Assembly (NCBI GenBank): GCA_947568835.1
Contig: OX387603.1
Coordinates: 26,002,651 to 26,066,650, forward strand
Origin: Protonemura montana
Lineage: Eukaryota > Arthropoda > Insecta > Plecoptera > Nemouridae
Direction of reading: 5' to 3'
Length of the DNA stretch: 64,000 nucleotides
Numbering within the stretch: position 1 is the stretch's first letter; each line of letters begins with the position of its first letter. Below the pieces are notes generated by a model. That model was not told the DNA's origin. It did not search any database and saw only the letters and a program-made list of their open reading frames with translations. Positions 25,338-38,606 of this stretch are shown in pieces. The translations under genes were made by a program, and so were the position numbers.

Positions 25338-26638
25338 GCTCGATCTGATAAATTAAAGATTCAAAAGTGACATAACCCTGTAGAAAAAACCAGTCAATCG
25401 ACTCTAGCCGAGTTGATAATCGTGGCTGGGGGATTAGATCTTCGAGCTTCCGAGCTATGGGATCGACCTGACTTAGAGAGAGGCAACAACAACCACCTCA
25501 CTGCCAGCATACCAACGGCGACTCCCGTTCAACGGCGTCCTCTAAATCATAACTCTCTGCACAGCGCAATGACATGCTAACGGCACTCGTCTGGTGGCAA
25601 ACGTGTGCACTAACAGTTTTATATCGGAACGCCATCTCGGAACAGTTGCAGCACATCCGACGATCCATCATGCCGACCACACTCATCATCGTGTCGGGTG
25701 CCCTCGCGCGCCGGCGCATTTGCATTTCGTCCATTGTTGTGTTGTTACAATTCGAAATGCGGTGGCTCTCCACCGGCCCGTTACTACGGGCAACGGCAGA
25801 CAAGGTGTTTTTGTTATTTATACGCGAGTGAAACCGGAAAAAATAATTATAGCAATTAGGTTTCGGCGCAAAGTTGACGTTCAAAGAATCGGATGAAAAC
25901 ATCGGCAGACGAGATTTATCTAGCCTGCACTCCGCGATGGCAAACGCGGCGAAGAAAGGCGTTGGGGGCCCGCAGGAAGTAGATTTCCAGCAAACGCGAG
26001 TCCCGATTGCAACCTTCGGAAAGCAATCATCGAGCCCGGCCGTCTGTTTCCTGATCGTAGCACCACCTGGAGGAACGCAGCACAGATTTGTGTCTCCTCC
26101 CCACGGATGGAGCCCGTCGTAATGAGAGTAATCTTGAGACATCCCTGCTCTACATAAAGCGGCCGTCGCCTTCCCCCCCGGTCGCAGCATGTGGCCGTCG
26201 ATGGCCAGGCCTGCAGGCAACGCAGGGATTTAATGATATCGATTACCGACAACGATGGAATCGTTATTACCCGGTCTCGCTGCATTTTAATCGTGGAAAC
26301 CAGCCGGGAAACACAAGACGCATTTAAGTGAATTGAAACGGTGATGTTGCCGCGTCGATCGGATGCCTGCCGGAGGTGATCTTTCCCGGCGTTGCCCGGA
26401 TACCACAATGTTTTCACATGGCTTTGTGGTAAGTTTAACCATTGGGTTTCCATATACTAAGTCGAGAGTTTCACCGCCAATGTTTGGCTGTATTCGCAAA
26501 AAATACCGACGAAAGTGGTAGTGGCTACTGTAAGGTAGGTCCACCCACAATAGGTGAAGATAGGAAATTGAGTCCCCGTTTAAGGATCGATCTTCGGGGG
26601 GAGGGAAGTATAAATTGAAAATAAATAAAAAGACTAGC

Positions 26639-26862
26639 AGATTACTCGCATTTGAGACTGGTTTTCGCTCAAACAATCTTCATTGAAGTAATCACTCAAC
26701 GATTGAAATACAATTACCGGTATTTTGAATGGTAATTATGCATTTAAGCAGTATGTTAAAAAGGACGGTCGCAAGCGTCATCGGATGGCATCTACCGTTA
26801 CCAAGTGTTGCCGGCCTCGTTTGCTCGGCAGAACTATTACCATTATAGCACTGTGACTCTGA
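26639..26862 (+). repeat. Unclassified ~220-bp dispersed repeat, copy B
   Basis: It has GATTACTCGCATTTGAGAC, then TATGTTAAAAAGGACGG and CTACCGTTACCAAGTGTTGC, then CTCGGCAGAAC. Order and spacing match copy A 3.5 kb upstream, in the same orientation. Confidence 0.7.
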
Positions 26863-28905
26863 TTTAACTCGACGCGACCCAAAGCGACCACTCGGTCGAC
26901 ATCGGTGTCTCCGCTCTCAACGTGGTATCAGACAGACACCCCTGCACGGTAAACGACCACCTTTAATGAGCACAATCACAAAAAGAGCGATGTGTTTAAT
27001 ATAGGATGAACCATTGGCACCTCGAGCCCGTGGAGTCGGGGATCAAGCAAGATCTGCTCGTTGCAGCACAAAGGAGCCTCACGTTGTGAGGAGGGCGTTA
27101 TCACGCGCAAGTGACTGACCTCGGGAACGAAAAACCAACGAAAACTCTGCGCGATCGCAGCACAATAATTATATCCGAGTTGGGAGTCGTGTGCAGCCGG
27201 CGCGCATGCGTATGATTAAGCTGCGTACCGCGGTGTAATCGCAGCATAGCCCGCGTCTGCCCAGACCACGGCGAGGCTTCAGCACCTGCTTAACGCCTTC
27301 CTCTCGCGGTCGGGAGTTGATCGCACCTCGTCGGCCCGGCCTACCTTGTTATCGTTGAACCAACGCCCTCCTCTCTTCTAGTTGGCATGGACAGGGACGC
27401 TGTCAGACCGTAGCTGGGGTAGGACTTTTTTGTCTTGTCAGATTAGTAAATTCCAAAACGAAGTCATACGGATAAGGTGGCTAATTTTTGTAAGTCATTG
27501 TGCGTGCGGATTTTAATTGGAGTCACTCATTGGGTATTCCGATAGGTCGCAGCACGCTATCCCAGGGCATAACCCGAACATTCCGCCCCCCATCAAACCA
27601 TGCTCCCAAATTACTTTCACTCTAATTAGCAATGCTTAACATAATTAACGAGGCCCGCCAATTACCTCATGAATATTATGTATACAACTTATATAAAAAT
27701 TTGGAAAACATTAATCATCGTAATTATTTATTTAATGCATTTTTTCCGTCCACGCCGACAATTATAATAATAGCATTGCGTTTTATTAGAAAACAAAGGG
27801 TTCGTAATTTACTTTTGAGTTCTCGTTGTTCCGTCGGAGAGTCGTCTTTCCATCTAGTTTGATGTTGATGGCACTTAATAACACCTTCTCGTCCACCAAT
27901 TACTCTCGGCTGTCCAGCATGGCCGACAACTCGCTCGCATCTGCCGGGCCATGCTAACAGGGATCTAGTTAGCAGGGCCGGCGATCCTGTCCACCGCATG
28001 CGGCTGCTACAGGTGCATCTGGGTGCCGGGGACAGGACTTTACGACCGATCCCTTGGCGGACATCTAATTGCGTTCGCCATCGCAATCTCGCGGCGACGC
28101 AGGAAAATTGAGCAATCATCTCCCGGCAGAAGTGTAATATGCAAATGTGTCGAGGTAATTGTTTGCGATGCCGACGATATCGTCGGATAATAAAAAAGAG
28201 TGCGACGGCCGAGATTCGCCGTCGCAGGTGGAACTCCTAAGACCCGTCGCAATCAAAACGGGGGTCGACGTTGGCTGCAATCTCGCCCACGACGGCGATC
28301 AGCATGCAGGCGGCTGACCGCGAGCCCCCGTCTGCAAGGCCGGTGATTACGTCGCCGTCGTCGCCGCCGCCGACAATCGGGGGACGCAAAGCGAGACGCG
28401 ACAATGGCAACATCGGCACGCCGGTCACGGCGTCGATCGACGCGTTCGGTCGACGCGTTCCTCGCTATCTCGGCGCCCGGGGCGCGAGACATAACGATAA
28501 ATAGCACGCACAACGGCGCCCTGAGACGCCGCGGCGAGTCACCGTGGGCGCCCATTGCCGGAAAGTATAGACGGTGGTTTGGGGCGAACCGCACACGGCT
28601 TTATCGTGGGGCTGGAGCCACCCCCTGGGCTAGCAGATGGCCGCCACCGCCATAAGCCACTCGCACCACGGCGTCGTTACGGGATACAGACATAACAATA
28701 TATATTTTATATAATAATAAATTGCGTCGTTCGCGCGGGCGATAATCTACAAAATGGCGGCGTGTGCAGAAAATTGCCGTGCGGGGCGAAGGCGTGCGGC
28801 GGGATTGCGATTAATATTTCATTTCTGCGTTTTCCTGCGAACGCCAAAGGGGTCAGAGAGAGAGAGAAAGCGAATTTTCGCGCGTGGAATTTCAGGCAGT
28901 CGCAA

Positions 28906-28926
28906 CCCCCCCCCCCCCCCCCCCCC
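28906..28926. repeat. C21 homopolymer
   Basis: An unbroken run of 21 C. A second run, C19, is 370 bp away at 29297-29315. Confidence 0.95.
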
Positions 28927-29296
28927 TCGAACTTACGACTGGCCGACGGCGTTCAGGACTCGCTTGTCTTGACAGTAAGCACATTTTCTTAAGCGTCGGC
29001 AGGTCTGCGATGCCACCCGGTCTTTATTTCTCATCAGCTCGACCGTGGGGCAAAGCTGATACACTTACAGGTTCCTTGCCTCACCAAGCGCTCCTAACTT
29101 ATTTACCTTGGCCTTCCGCTGAATAGGTGAGTCGCAACGACGTTTGGGCGGGCGTACGTGCGGCGTCAGCGTCGGCGTCGGCGTCGGCAGCGTCGCAGTC
29201 CGCCAGCTCATACACACTTAGCCCATAACGACCCGAGCAAGACTTGAATCTCAAGCACGCCACGCGGACGCTGCGGGAATCGGACCTTTCTTGGCG

Positions 29297-29315
29297 CCCC
29301 CCCCCCCCCCCCCCC
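29297..29315. repeat. C19 homopolymer
   Basis: An unbroken run of 19 C followed by a C/T-rich stretch. Confidence 0.95.
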
Positions 29316-30975
29316 TCCTTTCCTCCCCCGCACCCTGACACCTAATGGGAATTGATCACCAACGACTCGCACTTCGTCTTCAGCGTCCCGCCCGCCCGCA
29401 AAGTCCAGAGATATTAGCTCCGAGTTCAACGATCAGGCAAGGGAAAGCATTTGCAGGGCAGTCTGATTAAATCAGATATTATAAGCGATTTACAGCGTTC
29501 GCATTTCGTCCGATATGACTTATGGCGTGCAGTTATCACGCTTTTCGCCCCGGCTCCCTTTCTTTGCGGCCCCCCTTTAAGGTTTCTTCGCGACGCGGTC
29601 GCCGTCGATATCGCCGAGACGAGCACCGTATCGAGCATTCCGGGCACAACCGCTAGAGATAGAATGTGTTTTCCAGGACGCCACACTCTCGGATTTATAC
29701 TTTCATATTATAGAGAGGCCGGAGAAGGAGGTTCATCCCATCGACGTCGGCCTAACAACTCTGATCCATGCGCCCACCGTGGCGAAACACACCGCGGTCT
29801 GGACGCGTCTGGAATATCGCATCGCCAAAAGTAGGCCTTCGAGTCGCTCTTTATTCATTTCAGACAACCCATTCGGTCGAGTCCGATCGGGTGGGAGGAG
29901 GAAAGTGTAGTCGTGTTGCTGAGAGCTACACTTACCTAGCAACGAGTCATCTTTATCAATTCGCGCAGTGGCAGGCAGCTGTGAATATTTTAAACCGAAA
30001 CTCGGGCGCTTCGATAAAACCCCTAAGTGAAGTCATCGCTTGTTGCACAAGCATTCGTCTCTGAAATCCAGTACATGTTAGACATATAATAGTCTGCTCG
30101 CGACCAGGTATCCACGTCGCCGCCTAGCTGCTTTGTTAATTAAACTAGTTTTTTTTCCCTTGTCGGCTGGTTTTCACCCCAACCCCTGCACTGACGGGAC
30201 ACTATATTCGAAGCCAGTAAATCGTGGGCCAATCAAAGACCAGAGACAGCTTGCAGGTGGCTCGAGACGTGAGCGGGTTCCTAAGAGCGGGTCCTGTCCA
30301 CGAAAGATGGTAGCTAGGGGGTGGGGTGGGTGCCGGTCGCGGACGACGTCGTTCAGGTAAGATTTACTGGCCGTCGTCTCGCAGGGCGCTTTTTCATTAC
30401 CTCGGTAAGATGCCTATCTGTAACAATTAGTGGAGCCTTCTTCTACCCGAGTCAAGATGCTGCGAGGGCAGGCTTGTCCTGCTGGTTGCAATGTACCTTT
30501 GTCTTCGTAAACCTTCCCTATACCCTGACATAAAGGACTCCTGTCAATGAAACCGAATCGTTTGAATCTAAAATGTCGTGCCCTCCATAACAGGGGCGCA
30601 TGTCTGCAGAAAAACAAGGACATATGCAACTGAAAATGCGTGCAAGTGAGAAAGAACCCCACTAGAAATATTGTTGAGACATCTGGCCAGCGTGGCTAAC
30701 GTGCGTTTGGCACCAAATCTGAATGACTAATTCCAATGATTTCTCCAATGATTGCCGTGGACCTCGGGACTTCCTGCAAAGAAGTGTCCACGCGCGTGAC
30801 GTCACGACGCGGCGTCAAGGGAGAGGAGGCGACGAGAAGGAAGGAAATTGAAATGAGATTAAAGGAAGCTGGAAATGCAATTGCCAAAGTGGATGAGAAG
30901 AGCGCGGACGGAGCGAACGAACGAAAGAATGGGAAATTTTCAGCCGAGGAAATTTCTCTACATGTTCTCTCAACG

Positions 30976-31003
30976 CCCCCCCCCCCCCCCCCCCCCCCCC
31001 CCC
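30976..31003. repeat. C28 homopolymer
   Basis: An unbroken run of 28 C. A G-rich tract (31117-31134) follows about 110 bp later on the same strand, so the two could pair. Confidence 0.95.
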
Positions 31004-31261
31004 AGCATCGTAACCCACCCCCAATTCCAGAAGTTCGCGTAATTGAGAAAATGGTGATTATTAAGTCCTTAGCGAGATCGAGTTTCGAGGGGCAATATTT
31101 GACTCAGAGGGGTTTGGGGGGGGGGGGAGGGGGGCTTCAAATTCTCGACAGACTTTCCCTGGGGAGTCGCCGATCTGCCGACGATGAATAATCAATCAAG
31201 TAAATTTATTTGTACTTTTGTTCGCCGTAATTGAATAACAATTTCAAGAGATCAATTAGCA

Positions 31262-31293
31262 GAGAACGAAGCCATCGACTTGGCTTCGTTCTC
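31262..31293. repeat. Perfect hairpin, 13-bp stem, 6-nt loop
   Basis: GAGAACGAAGCCA (31262-31274) pairs with 31281-31293 around TCGACT. The sequence does not match the histone mRNA stem-loop. Confidence 0.9.
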
Positions 31294-31747
31294 CCATCTT
31301 ATTGGCACCGTGTTGCTCCACCCGCCAAGCGATATCAATTTCATTTCACAATTTCTGGGGGAAATTTATGAAAATTCTCTTATTTCAGCGAGTTTCATCA
31401 ACTCAAAAATACTTTCAATGATACGCCTCTTTCCATCTCCAATGAGCGCATTTCATTTCGCGACTTGAAATAATCGAAGCATCCAGAGAGTTTCCTTTAA
31501 TGAAAGCTGAAAGCAGATTTTAACTGGTGCCTTGCATTTCCATCCAAAGTCAATTAGCCTCTGCCACTTTCCAGCACTCGCAGTCGAGGGTTCTTCTCAG
31601 AAGCAAACGTTTCAAAGCCAAATAGAAGACATCATGAAGCCTGTCTAACGCCTCCACCGGGCGCCGCGTGTCAATCAACGTAGCACGGTGTGAGTAGATC
31701 GCCCCACTATTGACTACCCTCCCAGTATCACGGGGTGCACGCCATTG

Positions 31748-31838
31748 AGCACGCCATGGAGCACCCAGGGAGCACGCCATGGAGCACCCAGGGAGCGCCC
31801 AGGGAGCACCCAGGGAGCACGCCATGGAGCACCCAGGG
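31748..31838. repeat. Interleaved 12- and 11-bp tandem repeat
   Basis: Two related words alternate: A = AGCACGCCATGG and B = AGCACCCAGGG, in the order A B A B B B A B. The fifth is a variant (AGCGCCCAGGG). Confidence 0.9.
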
Positions 31839-33548
31839 ATGTAGCTAATCGAACACCAGATCATGCATCGAGGTACTCACTTGCTTCAATAAGCCAGGCG
31901 TGGACGGGATCCCTCGACATCGCCCAAGTGCAGTCGACACTGAAACAAGACGGGCACTGCGTTAATGTCATACAGAAATTTTGGAGAGACAAACCAGCCC
32001 TAGCACAACTGTCGTTTGAACAATCTTTTGATTATGACGAATATTTTTAATTATTTAATTTAGAGAATAAGCGAAATCACGCACCCTGAAAGTGCCACGG
32101 AAGACTGGAATAGATTCAAAGATATCTTGAAACAAGTTTGATAGTAAATTAACAAAAACTATTTGAACTGGGTTTTGAATGCAAAGTAAAGAACAACGGA
32201 AGTTAGTTGTTTTTGTTTTTGTTTTTTGTTAAAACTAGCGCTAAGTTTACATCAAGTAGACATGAGTCTAAAAACAATCAAGTTTGACAGCAGTTTCTAC
32301 CCACAATGTTACCATAGTTAGGCAACACGTCACATATTCGCCCGCTGCATGGGTTACCACACTTAAAATGTTAAATAGAATCAATTACATTATCCGTGTG
32401 GGTGACAGAAGGTCCCACCCCGTGCCGGGCCATGTGGCCGTGAATCACACTACTCCCGTCCGCGCACGCACGCGTCACGCACGCACGCACGAAGACAGTT
32501 TGATTGCTGCGTGCATGTTTCATCGTACGACACGTGATTCCTGTCGTGCGTCCGTCCTGTTCGCGGAACCGTGCGCAAGCGTGCATGTGTTTCGGAGCTG
32601 CAGCCACCGAATTAATAATTAAATGCACAAACTGGGCACGAAATAATGCATCCGACTAACAACTGTGTTTATTAATAAACAATCGGACTAGCTATTATTA
32701 TTATCAAGGTAGGAACAGCAACAAAAAAACCATACAGCTTTGAAACCGTTGGCTCGCTGTTGAAAAAGTAACGAATATTTCGTCGAAAATTTTCTCTCCT
32801 GAAACATTTGTGGCTTTCGAAATGGACTAAAATTCATACAGATTACTTTAAATGCATAACGCAGTAAAAGCACTATAACAGAAATGTTTTTACTTTTCAG
32901 AGTGCTGCTGGCCACGAGGCTGTGGCTGCACTCCCTCACAAGGAGGGCGTTTCACAACGAGATGCTTTGTGCGACCTCTGCGCCTCCAGGGTCCACGCTG
33001 AAGGCCAACGCCGTCCTAATGGAGCGCGAACGCTCGGCGATCACTCCCAGGAAATCACGACCGGGCGAGAAAAACACCACAGAGCTGCTCGTTCATAAAG
33101 ATCTCCAGGAATATCCCGAATGACGGATCGCTGGCGACGGGGAGATAACGAACTAATTAAAATTGATCAACAAGTTATGAGCTAGCGGCTGCTTTTGTAT
33201 GCGGGTCATGTCGTCATGTCGACCCGTCGTGGATCTTGAGGGCAGAGATCGGACCGTGGCGCCTAGAAGACCGGGACCGCCAGGACTAATGGAGACTTAT
33301 GGCCGGGAGTCAGGACCACGCCAGGACCTCGCCAGGACTACGAAAGACATCGGCAGAACGTTCGTCGGTCGCGTCAGAGAACAGCCAATTACTCGGCGAG
33401 ATTTCGGCAAGATCCTTTCCGCGCGCAGGCAAAGAGGATGTGTCCTGCACAGATTGGAACTCGATGGGAAATCGATATTGGCGCGTGAGAGTTAAAGAAA
33501 AAGCGCTTTTCCGAGGTGAAACTCGAGAGGCCGTATGGCTTTAAAGAT

Positions 33549-33917
33549 GTAAGTTAAGCAACACTGCGCGGGGTCAGGTTTTGCATGACACTCATGACCT
33601 GGAATTGGAAGGATAGAGCTTGAAGTTAGCGCAGCAACTTCACTCGCCTTGTTTATTAACCTCTTGACAGCATGGATTTGTGTAGGAATCCTGCTGTTCG
33701 AGTTGCACCGTCCTTCGGAAGGGACGTTAAACCGGTGGTCCCCTTGATGCTCGATAGGAGTAGGCTACGTGCCGGCACCGGAGTTCCACTTCCTTCTAGA
33801 CTAAGTAAGGTAGTACATCATCAACCACTTTAAAGCCCATTAGTTACCAACGTTACAAGACCAGTGCCACACGGATCATTGTCAAAACAGTGCGTCGTTA
33901 AACGCTACAAATCAATC
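33549..33917 (+). mobile_element. 5S rRNA-derived SINE, nearly complete
   Basis: The head begins AAGTTAAGCAACACTGCGC with a partly diverged control region (GGGTCAGGTTTTGCATGAC). The shared body contains ATCCTGCTGTTCGAGTTG and CTTCGGAAGGGACGTTAAAC. The 3' end reads AACAGTGCGTCGTTAAACGC, then a short AATC-type tail. Confidence 0.9.
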
Positions 33918-36900
33918 GCTCGGAACATTATCCCTCATACCACGAACGTCTGTGTGTCGGAATTATCCACACTGGCCGCTCTGTCCGTGGTCCCTTCTCA
34001 AGACCCTGCAGGTGTGCGATCATCGCCGCAGAACGGCGCTGTCAGTCACTTCACGTCAGTCGCCACGCAATGACGCGTGGTGCGACGCACTGTGCGTTGG
34101 TCAAGCGTCCAGCTCGGCGCCTAACCTCGGTGAAGCGATCTCGGTACTTGCCTTGTTAGCGGCTATGACTTACATTAGAGCGCAATTAATGCGTGGCCTG
34201 CAGCGGTGGCCTGATTATGAATTAAAATGCGATTCAAATGCCTTTTCGTTTCCGTGAGAATCGAGCGGGGATTCTCTCTTTGAAGATAATTAGGAAATCG
34301 TGTTAGCTAATTTCGTGAATTAACATTGTTTAGCGCGTTAAAGCAACGACTTTACCACGTAGAGTCCTTGCCTTCTCATGCTGCCCGCGGTAAAAATATT
34401 AGGGAAATTTGTGTTGTTTGCTACTTTTTTGGCATGGTTTTCACGACCGCCTAGCGACACAATGGGTCACTTTCTCATAGCTTGGTTTTACTCCGGTATA
34501 ACAAGAACATGGTCGCGTAGGCGCATAAAAAAGTGAATTAACCTGCAAGGGACACGGCTTAGATGTCACTTTTTAATGTTTCTTCTCTAAACAATTAATT
34601 ATTATCCAGGTCAGAACGCTGCAATGTAACAAATTTTAAGCATGGTGAAGTTTCTTGATAAATTTCTTGCAATTATATCTGATCAGTCCCAAAGCGGAAC
34701 GTCGGTGGCCCTGGGGGTCCCTGGGGCCATAGGGCGGTCCTGGGCCCCTGGGGCTGACGGTTGGGCCCAGCGGAGGCGTTGCCGATGACGGAATGACGGG
34801 GCTACTGTTTTGTCCGCTACAGGAACGCATTAGCGGGGAGCGAAATCGCAGCATGGAGTCGCCATCGCCGATCATTCCCAGCCTCGGCGAGCACGGAGGA
34901 GGGAAGGCGCAGAAGCAAAAAGAGTCGACAGATTAATCTAACTTCGTGAGACGAATCTGGCAACAAAATAGTCTGCCAAGCGGCAACTGGGATAACTACA
35001 ATTTCATTCGAAAGAATGGTCGACAATAGCGCGAGAAAGAGATAGAAGAATAGAGAGAGAGAGAAAGAAACGAAATAAAGAGTGGCGAGAATAAAATGTG
35101 AAATAATAATAATAATAACTTGAACCGCGCTCGTTACACTTGGCTTGCGAGAACCTTCGCAGCGTTTTCTCAGCTCCGCTCGACAAGAGCTTTGTCCGAA
35201 AACCAAATCAAATCCGAACCAATTTTATTTAATTACTTGAGCCGTGCGGCTAGCAGACGGTTCTTGGCATTCACCGAAACGGAGGCAAAAGGTACGGACC
35301 AAGCCGGCGTATCCCCATTATCACAATAACTTCTCATCTGTCGCTGTCTGGAGACCCGTCTTATTTTAAGCCCTCTTAATACCCCTCGTGTAAAACTATG
35401 CCAGGTTTCCCAGCGCAAAGAAAACTCATGAACTGTACGACAACGAGTCGACATTTCCCAGACCGGCACGTCGCCCAAGTAGCGATCGACTCCGCGTACA
35501 CGACGCCCCCCCCCCCCCCCCCCCCCCCTACCCTACTGCTAAACACGGTTATTTGCATGTGCGTCTGGCGCCCCTTTGTCTCGTGGTACTTTCGGCGCGA
35601 CGCGTTATGCGTACGATGCGTACGTGATCGGCACCCCGTCAACGATACGCACAACACAATTTCGCCAATTTGCACGCGCAGTTTCTTCGTCGCTTAGCGC
35701 CGCCGACTAGGTGTGCGTCGACAACGGTGGTCGCCGTTTGGAGGCATGAGTCTGGACGCTTCGGCCAGAAATCCCGGGGGCGGCCAGGCGTTCATGTCGG
35801 TGTCATTCAAGCGTTCTTCCCCAGTCGCCGAGAGAGAGAGAATTTCTCTACAGCTTAACGCTTTCCACGTCGAAATCGGTGGTAATAACACCACACTTGC
35901 ATTGTTCGAGGTCCAACCACCCTGTACTACATGATTCGCGTGTGAACTGATATTAAAACACGGGTGTCGACATTCAGGACATTATTCGATGTTACCATGA
36001 CGAGGCCAGATCGACTGGCATAATGAAATCATCCCAACGCGCGGTTTGTCGTCGTTAGGCTGGAGAGGGGATGGCGTTCACACATAACGCGGTGGTGCAA
36101 GAGTTTCAATGCCCGGCGACGGCGACAGGTTCGCCGGTTGCGACTGAGACGCAGTGAAGCGCATCCCGACGGCTAGGGGGGGCGACGCTATGGGACTACC
36201 ATGGGGTAGGGTTTGGGGTCGCGGTCCAGGTCAAGCCAGACAGGCACCATTCACGAGGGGCCCCGTTTTGAACGATAGCTTTTTTAATTAGGGACCAACT
36301 ACACACCACTCACAAGAGTCCTCGAGTCTTTTTGTGTAGACTCAAGCAAACGTCTGCAAAGGGTAGACTGGCATTTTTTTACCCCTGTCATGGGATTCAT
36401 AAAAGACTTAGGCAACGGTTTTTTAATTACCAGACAAATATTTTTCAAGGCGGCGTGTCGGGGGTGTTTTTCTTTTGTGTAATGCGGCTATCGCGGCCGA
36501 GACGGGAACCCAAATGATCGTGAGCGGCATGTGAACTCGCAGCCAATTTCACTGTTTTATATAATATGTGCAGGTTCAAGGGGCTCTCGACGAAGACTTG
36601 TCGTAATCTTGACATCGGTTTCAAAAGGCGATACATCAAAATATATCAAACCGAATCAATGAAACTCTTAGTGGGTTTTATATACGTAGCATTTTTATAC
36701 ACATGCATCTGACATTCAACCCTCGTCACAAATCCAACCCTAATTTATCGAAGCTGCCCATCGGACAGCTGGCTCGTCTCTTCGCTTTACCTTTAGCCTG
36801 TTATTATGTCGTAAAACTAGATAAAACCAAACAATTTGGCCGCGAGAAAGAAATCATTTACGTGCGGGTTAGCGGATACCAAGGGCCAACGAAGAGGCCG

Positions 36901-38546
36901 AAAAACCGTGGAGCGAGCTGTTGATCATCGTATCGACACCCTCGGGGCAGGGTACCCACTTTTTAGCACGGTTCATCAGAGCCCGGGGTGACCACGAGCG
37001 GCCGGCCTCCAGTAACTGGCGCTCATTAACGCGCTGCAGAGTTGAACATCAAGATATCGCTCGAACCTCAGCAACCAACGGCCGACCATCGCACGAGGAA
37101 TCTCCTGTTTTATTGCCGAAACATAAAAGAGGGCTTCTCTTGGTAAAAGTTTTCAACAAGACGTAGCTCCTAGCACACACAGAGAGCCGCCCGCGCCCTA
37201 ATCTTGTGATACGAAGCTTCAACGTTATGGCGGAGTCAAGTGCCATATACCCCAATTGCACGGGATCTGATATGAAACCCGTCGCTCGTATATATGGTGC
37301 TAGCAAGTGAAACGAATGTTCCCATACTTGGTGGCCGAGGCCTGCACCCCAACGCGCACCCCGAGCTAGTGATGAACGCAGGGTGCGCGGAGGCCTGAAG
37401 GCGCCTGCGTGCCTTGCTCCCCTCCTGTCCCACCCGACCACACGCTCAAAGGCAACGAGCAGCGCAGGGCCAGTCTCAGTAGCGGCTGAACCGGCAAGCC
37501 GATCTGTCGACCGCGAAGAACTGAACCTGTGGACGCATCGCCGAGTCAAGACTTGCTCCTTGCGACAGGAGACTTTCAGCATCCCCCGAATATCGCGCGC
37601 GGCGTATCCTTCCGATAAGGACTACGACGGGGAGCTTGCGTGTGTTTTACCAGGAATCAATTTTTTGACGTTTCGTGCGAGTTTCGTGTGCGGCCGACTT
37701 GGCGTGTGTTCCCAAAGTTTTTGGCGTAGGAAAGTGAAAAGCGGGATTTTCCGAGTGGGCTCAAGAGGGACGAGCGAAATTATCAGCGCATTGCGTGGCG
37801 GTGCTTTTCCGTTTCACACACTTTTGTCTCGGTTTCTGACACAAAATTGCAAATCGCCGTAGGCAACTGTCAAAAACGTGAAAAAGAAGAATTTCGGAGA
37901 CAATTCCCGAGTCTCTCTGAAACCGAGCATTTCAAGTCACTGCAGGAGAGTTCCCTTCTCCATATCACGGCCTGCTTGTGAGCGTTTTAGTGCCAGCTTC
38001 AAAAACTGTGACGGAAACTCAAAAAACCGAAAACAACGGCGAAAATACTAAAAAAAAACCGCCGTCAAACTTATTCGCCCAAAAGTTTGGCAAAACCGCA
38101 GAAATCAAATCACTGTCGAGTGACTCGTGGACGCGTGCAGTTTGACGACGTCGCTAACGTCGGTGACTTCCTATATGAGACGCCGTTGGTAAGCCGTCGT
38201 GTCAGTGCGACGCCGAACGCCGGCCAGGAAGGTGCTCGTAGCCCGCGACGCCGACGCCCGCGGCCGAGCAGTGATCGTGTGTCCGTCTCAACGCCTCTCC
38301 GGCACGATCGTGATGCCAGCCAGTGCACGCGCCGTGACCGCGTCGAGAGTTTCCAGAGATTAATTAAACTCGAATATGAGTTTGTGTAAACAATAAGATC
38401 TCTCAGCAGATTGCCGACGAAGCAAGAGTTCGTGCCGTTCGTTCCGACACCCAACCTAACTTCGAATCCGAGTGTTTTTCCCCGCTTATGTTCAATCTGT
38501 AATGCGTGTTTCCTCTTTTCAACGCCCGTCTTGACGCCCCGACGCA
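33918..38546. other. Upstream region of the Toll gene; likely contains its 5'UTR and promoter
   Basis: No coding sequence recognised. The last part (about 38100-38546) is CpG- and GACGCC-rich and probably includes the 5'UTR. A TATA-like TATATAT at 37288 and an arthropod-Inr-like TCAGT near 38200 are visible, but neither is convincing enough to place the start of transcription. 5'UTR introns are possible. Confidence 0.45.
35506..35528. repeat. C23 homopolymer
   Basis: An unbroken run of 23 C, 3 kb upstream of the Toll start. Confidence 0.95.
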
Positions 38547-38606
38547 ATGCGAGGCGTTTTACTAGCTGTGTTCGGCGTCGCGGCGCTCGCGGCCGTCGCG
38601 TGGGCG
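38547..38606 (+). other. Signal peptide of the Toll receptor
   Basis: Residues 1-20 have Arg at position 2, a hydrophobic Val/Leu/Ala core and a small-residue end (AWA then S), which fits cleavage after about A20. This agrees with an extracellular LRR domain. Confidence 0.85.

Larger units (their letters stand above)
18906..31747. other. Long stretch without a recognised gene
   Basis: About 12.8 kb. Holds the two ~220-bp repeat copies, the C tracts and microsatellites listed separately, and GACGCC-rich DNA at 20090-20200, 28160-28500 and 29150-29190. The longest ORF (25498-26220, minus) has no recognisable domain. Short spliced exons cannot be excluded. Confidence 0.5.

Noticed and set aside
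25498..26220. 240-codon ORF on the minus strand
   Set aside because: No recognisable domain, overlapping ORFs on both strands, and irregular Cys/Met-rich composition like translated non-coding DNA.
37288..37294. TATATAT as a TATA box for the Toll gene
   Set aside because: 1.25 kb upstream of the start codon, with no supporting initiator at the right distance. Such strings are common here.
37049..37582. 177-codon ORF on the minus strand upstream of the Toll gene
   Set aside because: No recognisable domain, overlapped by an equal-sized plus-strand ORF.
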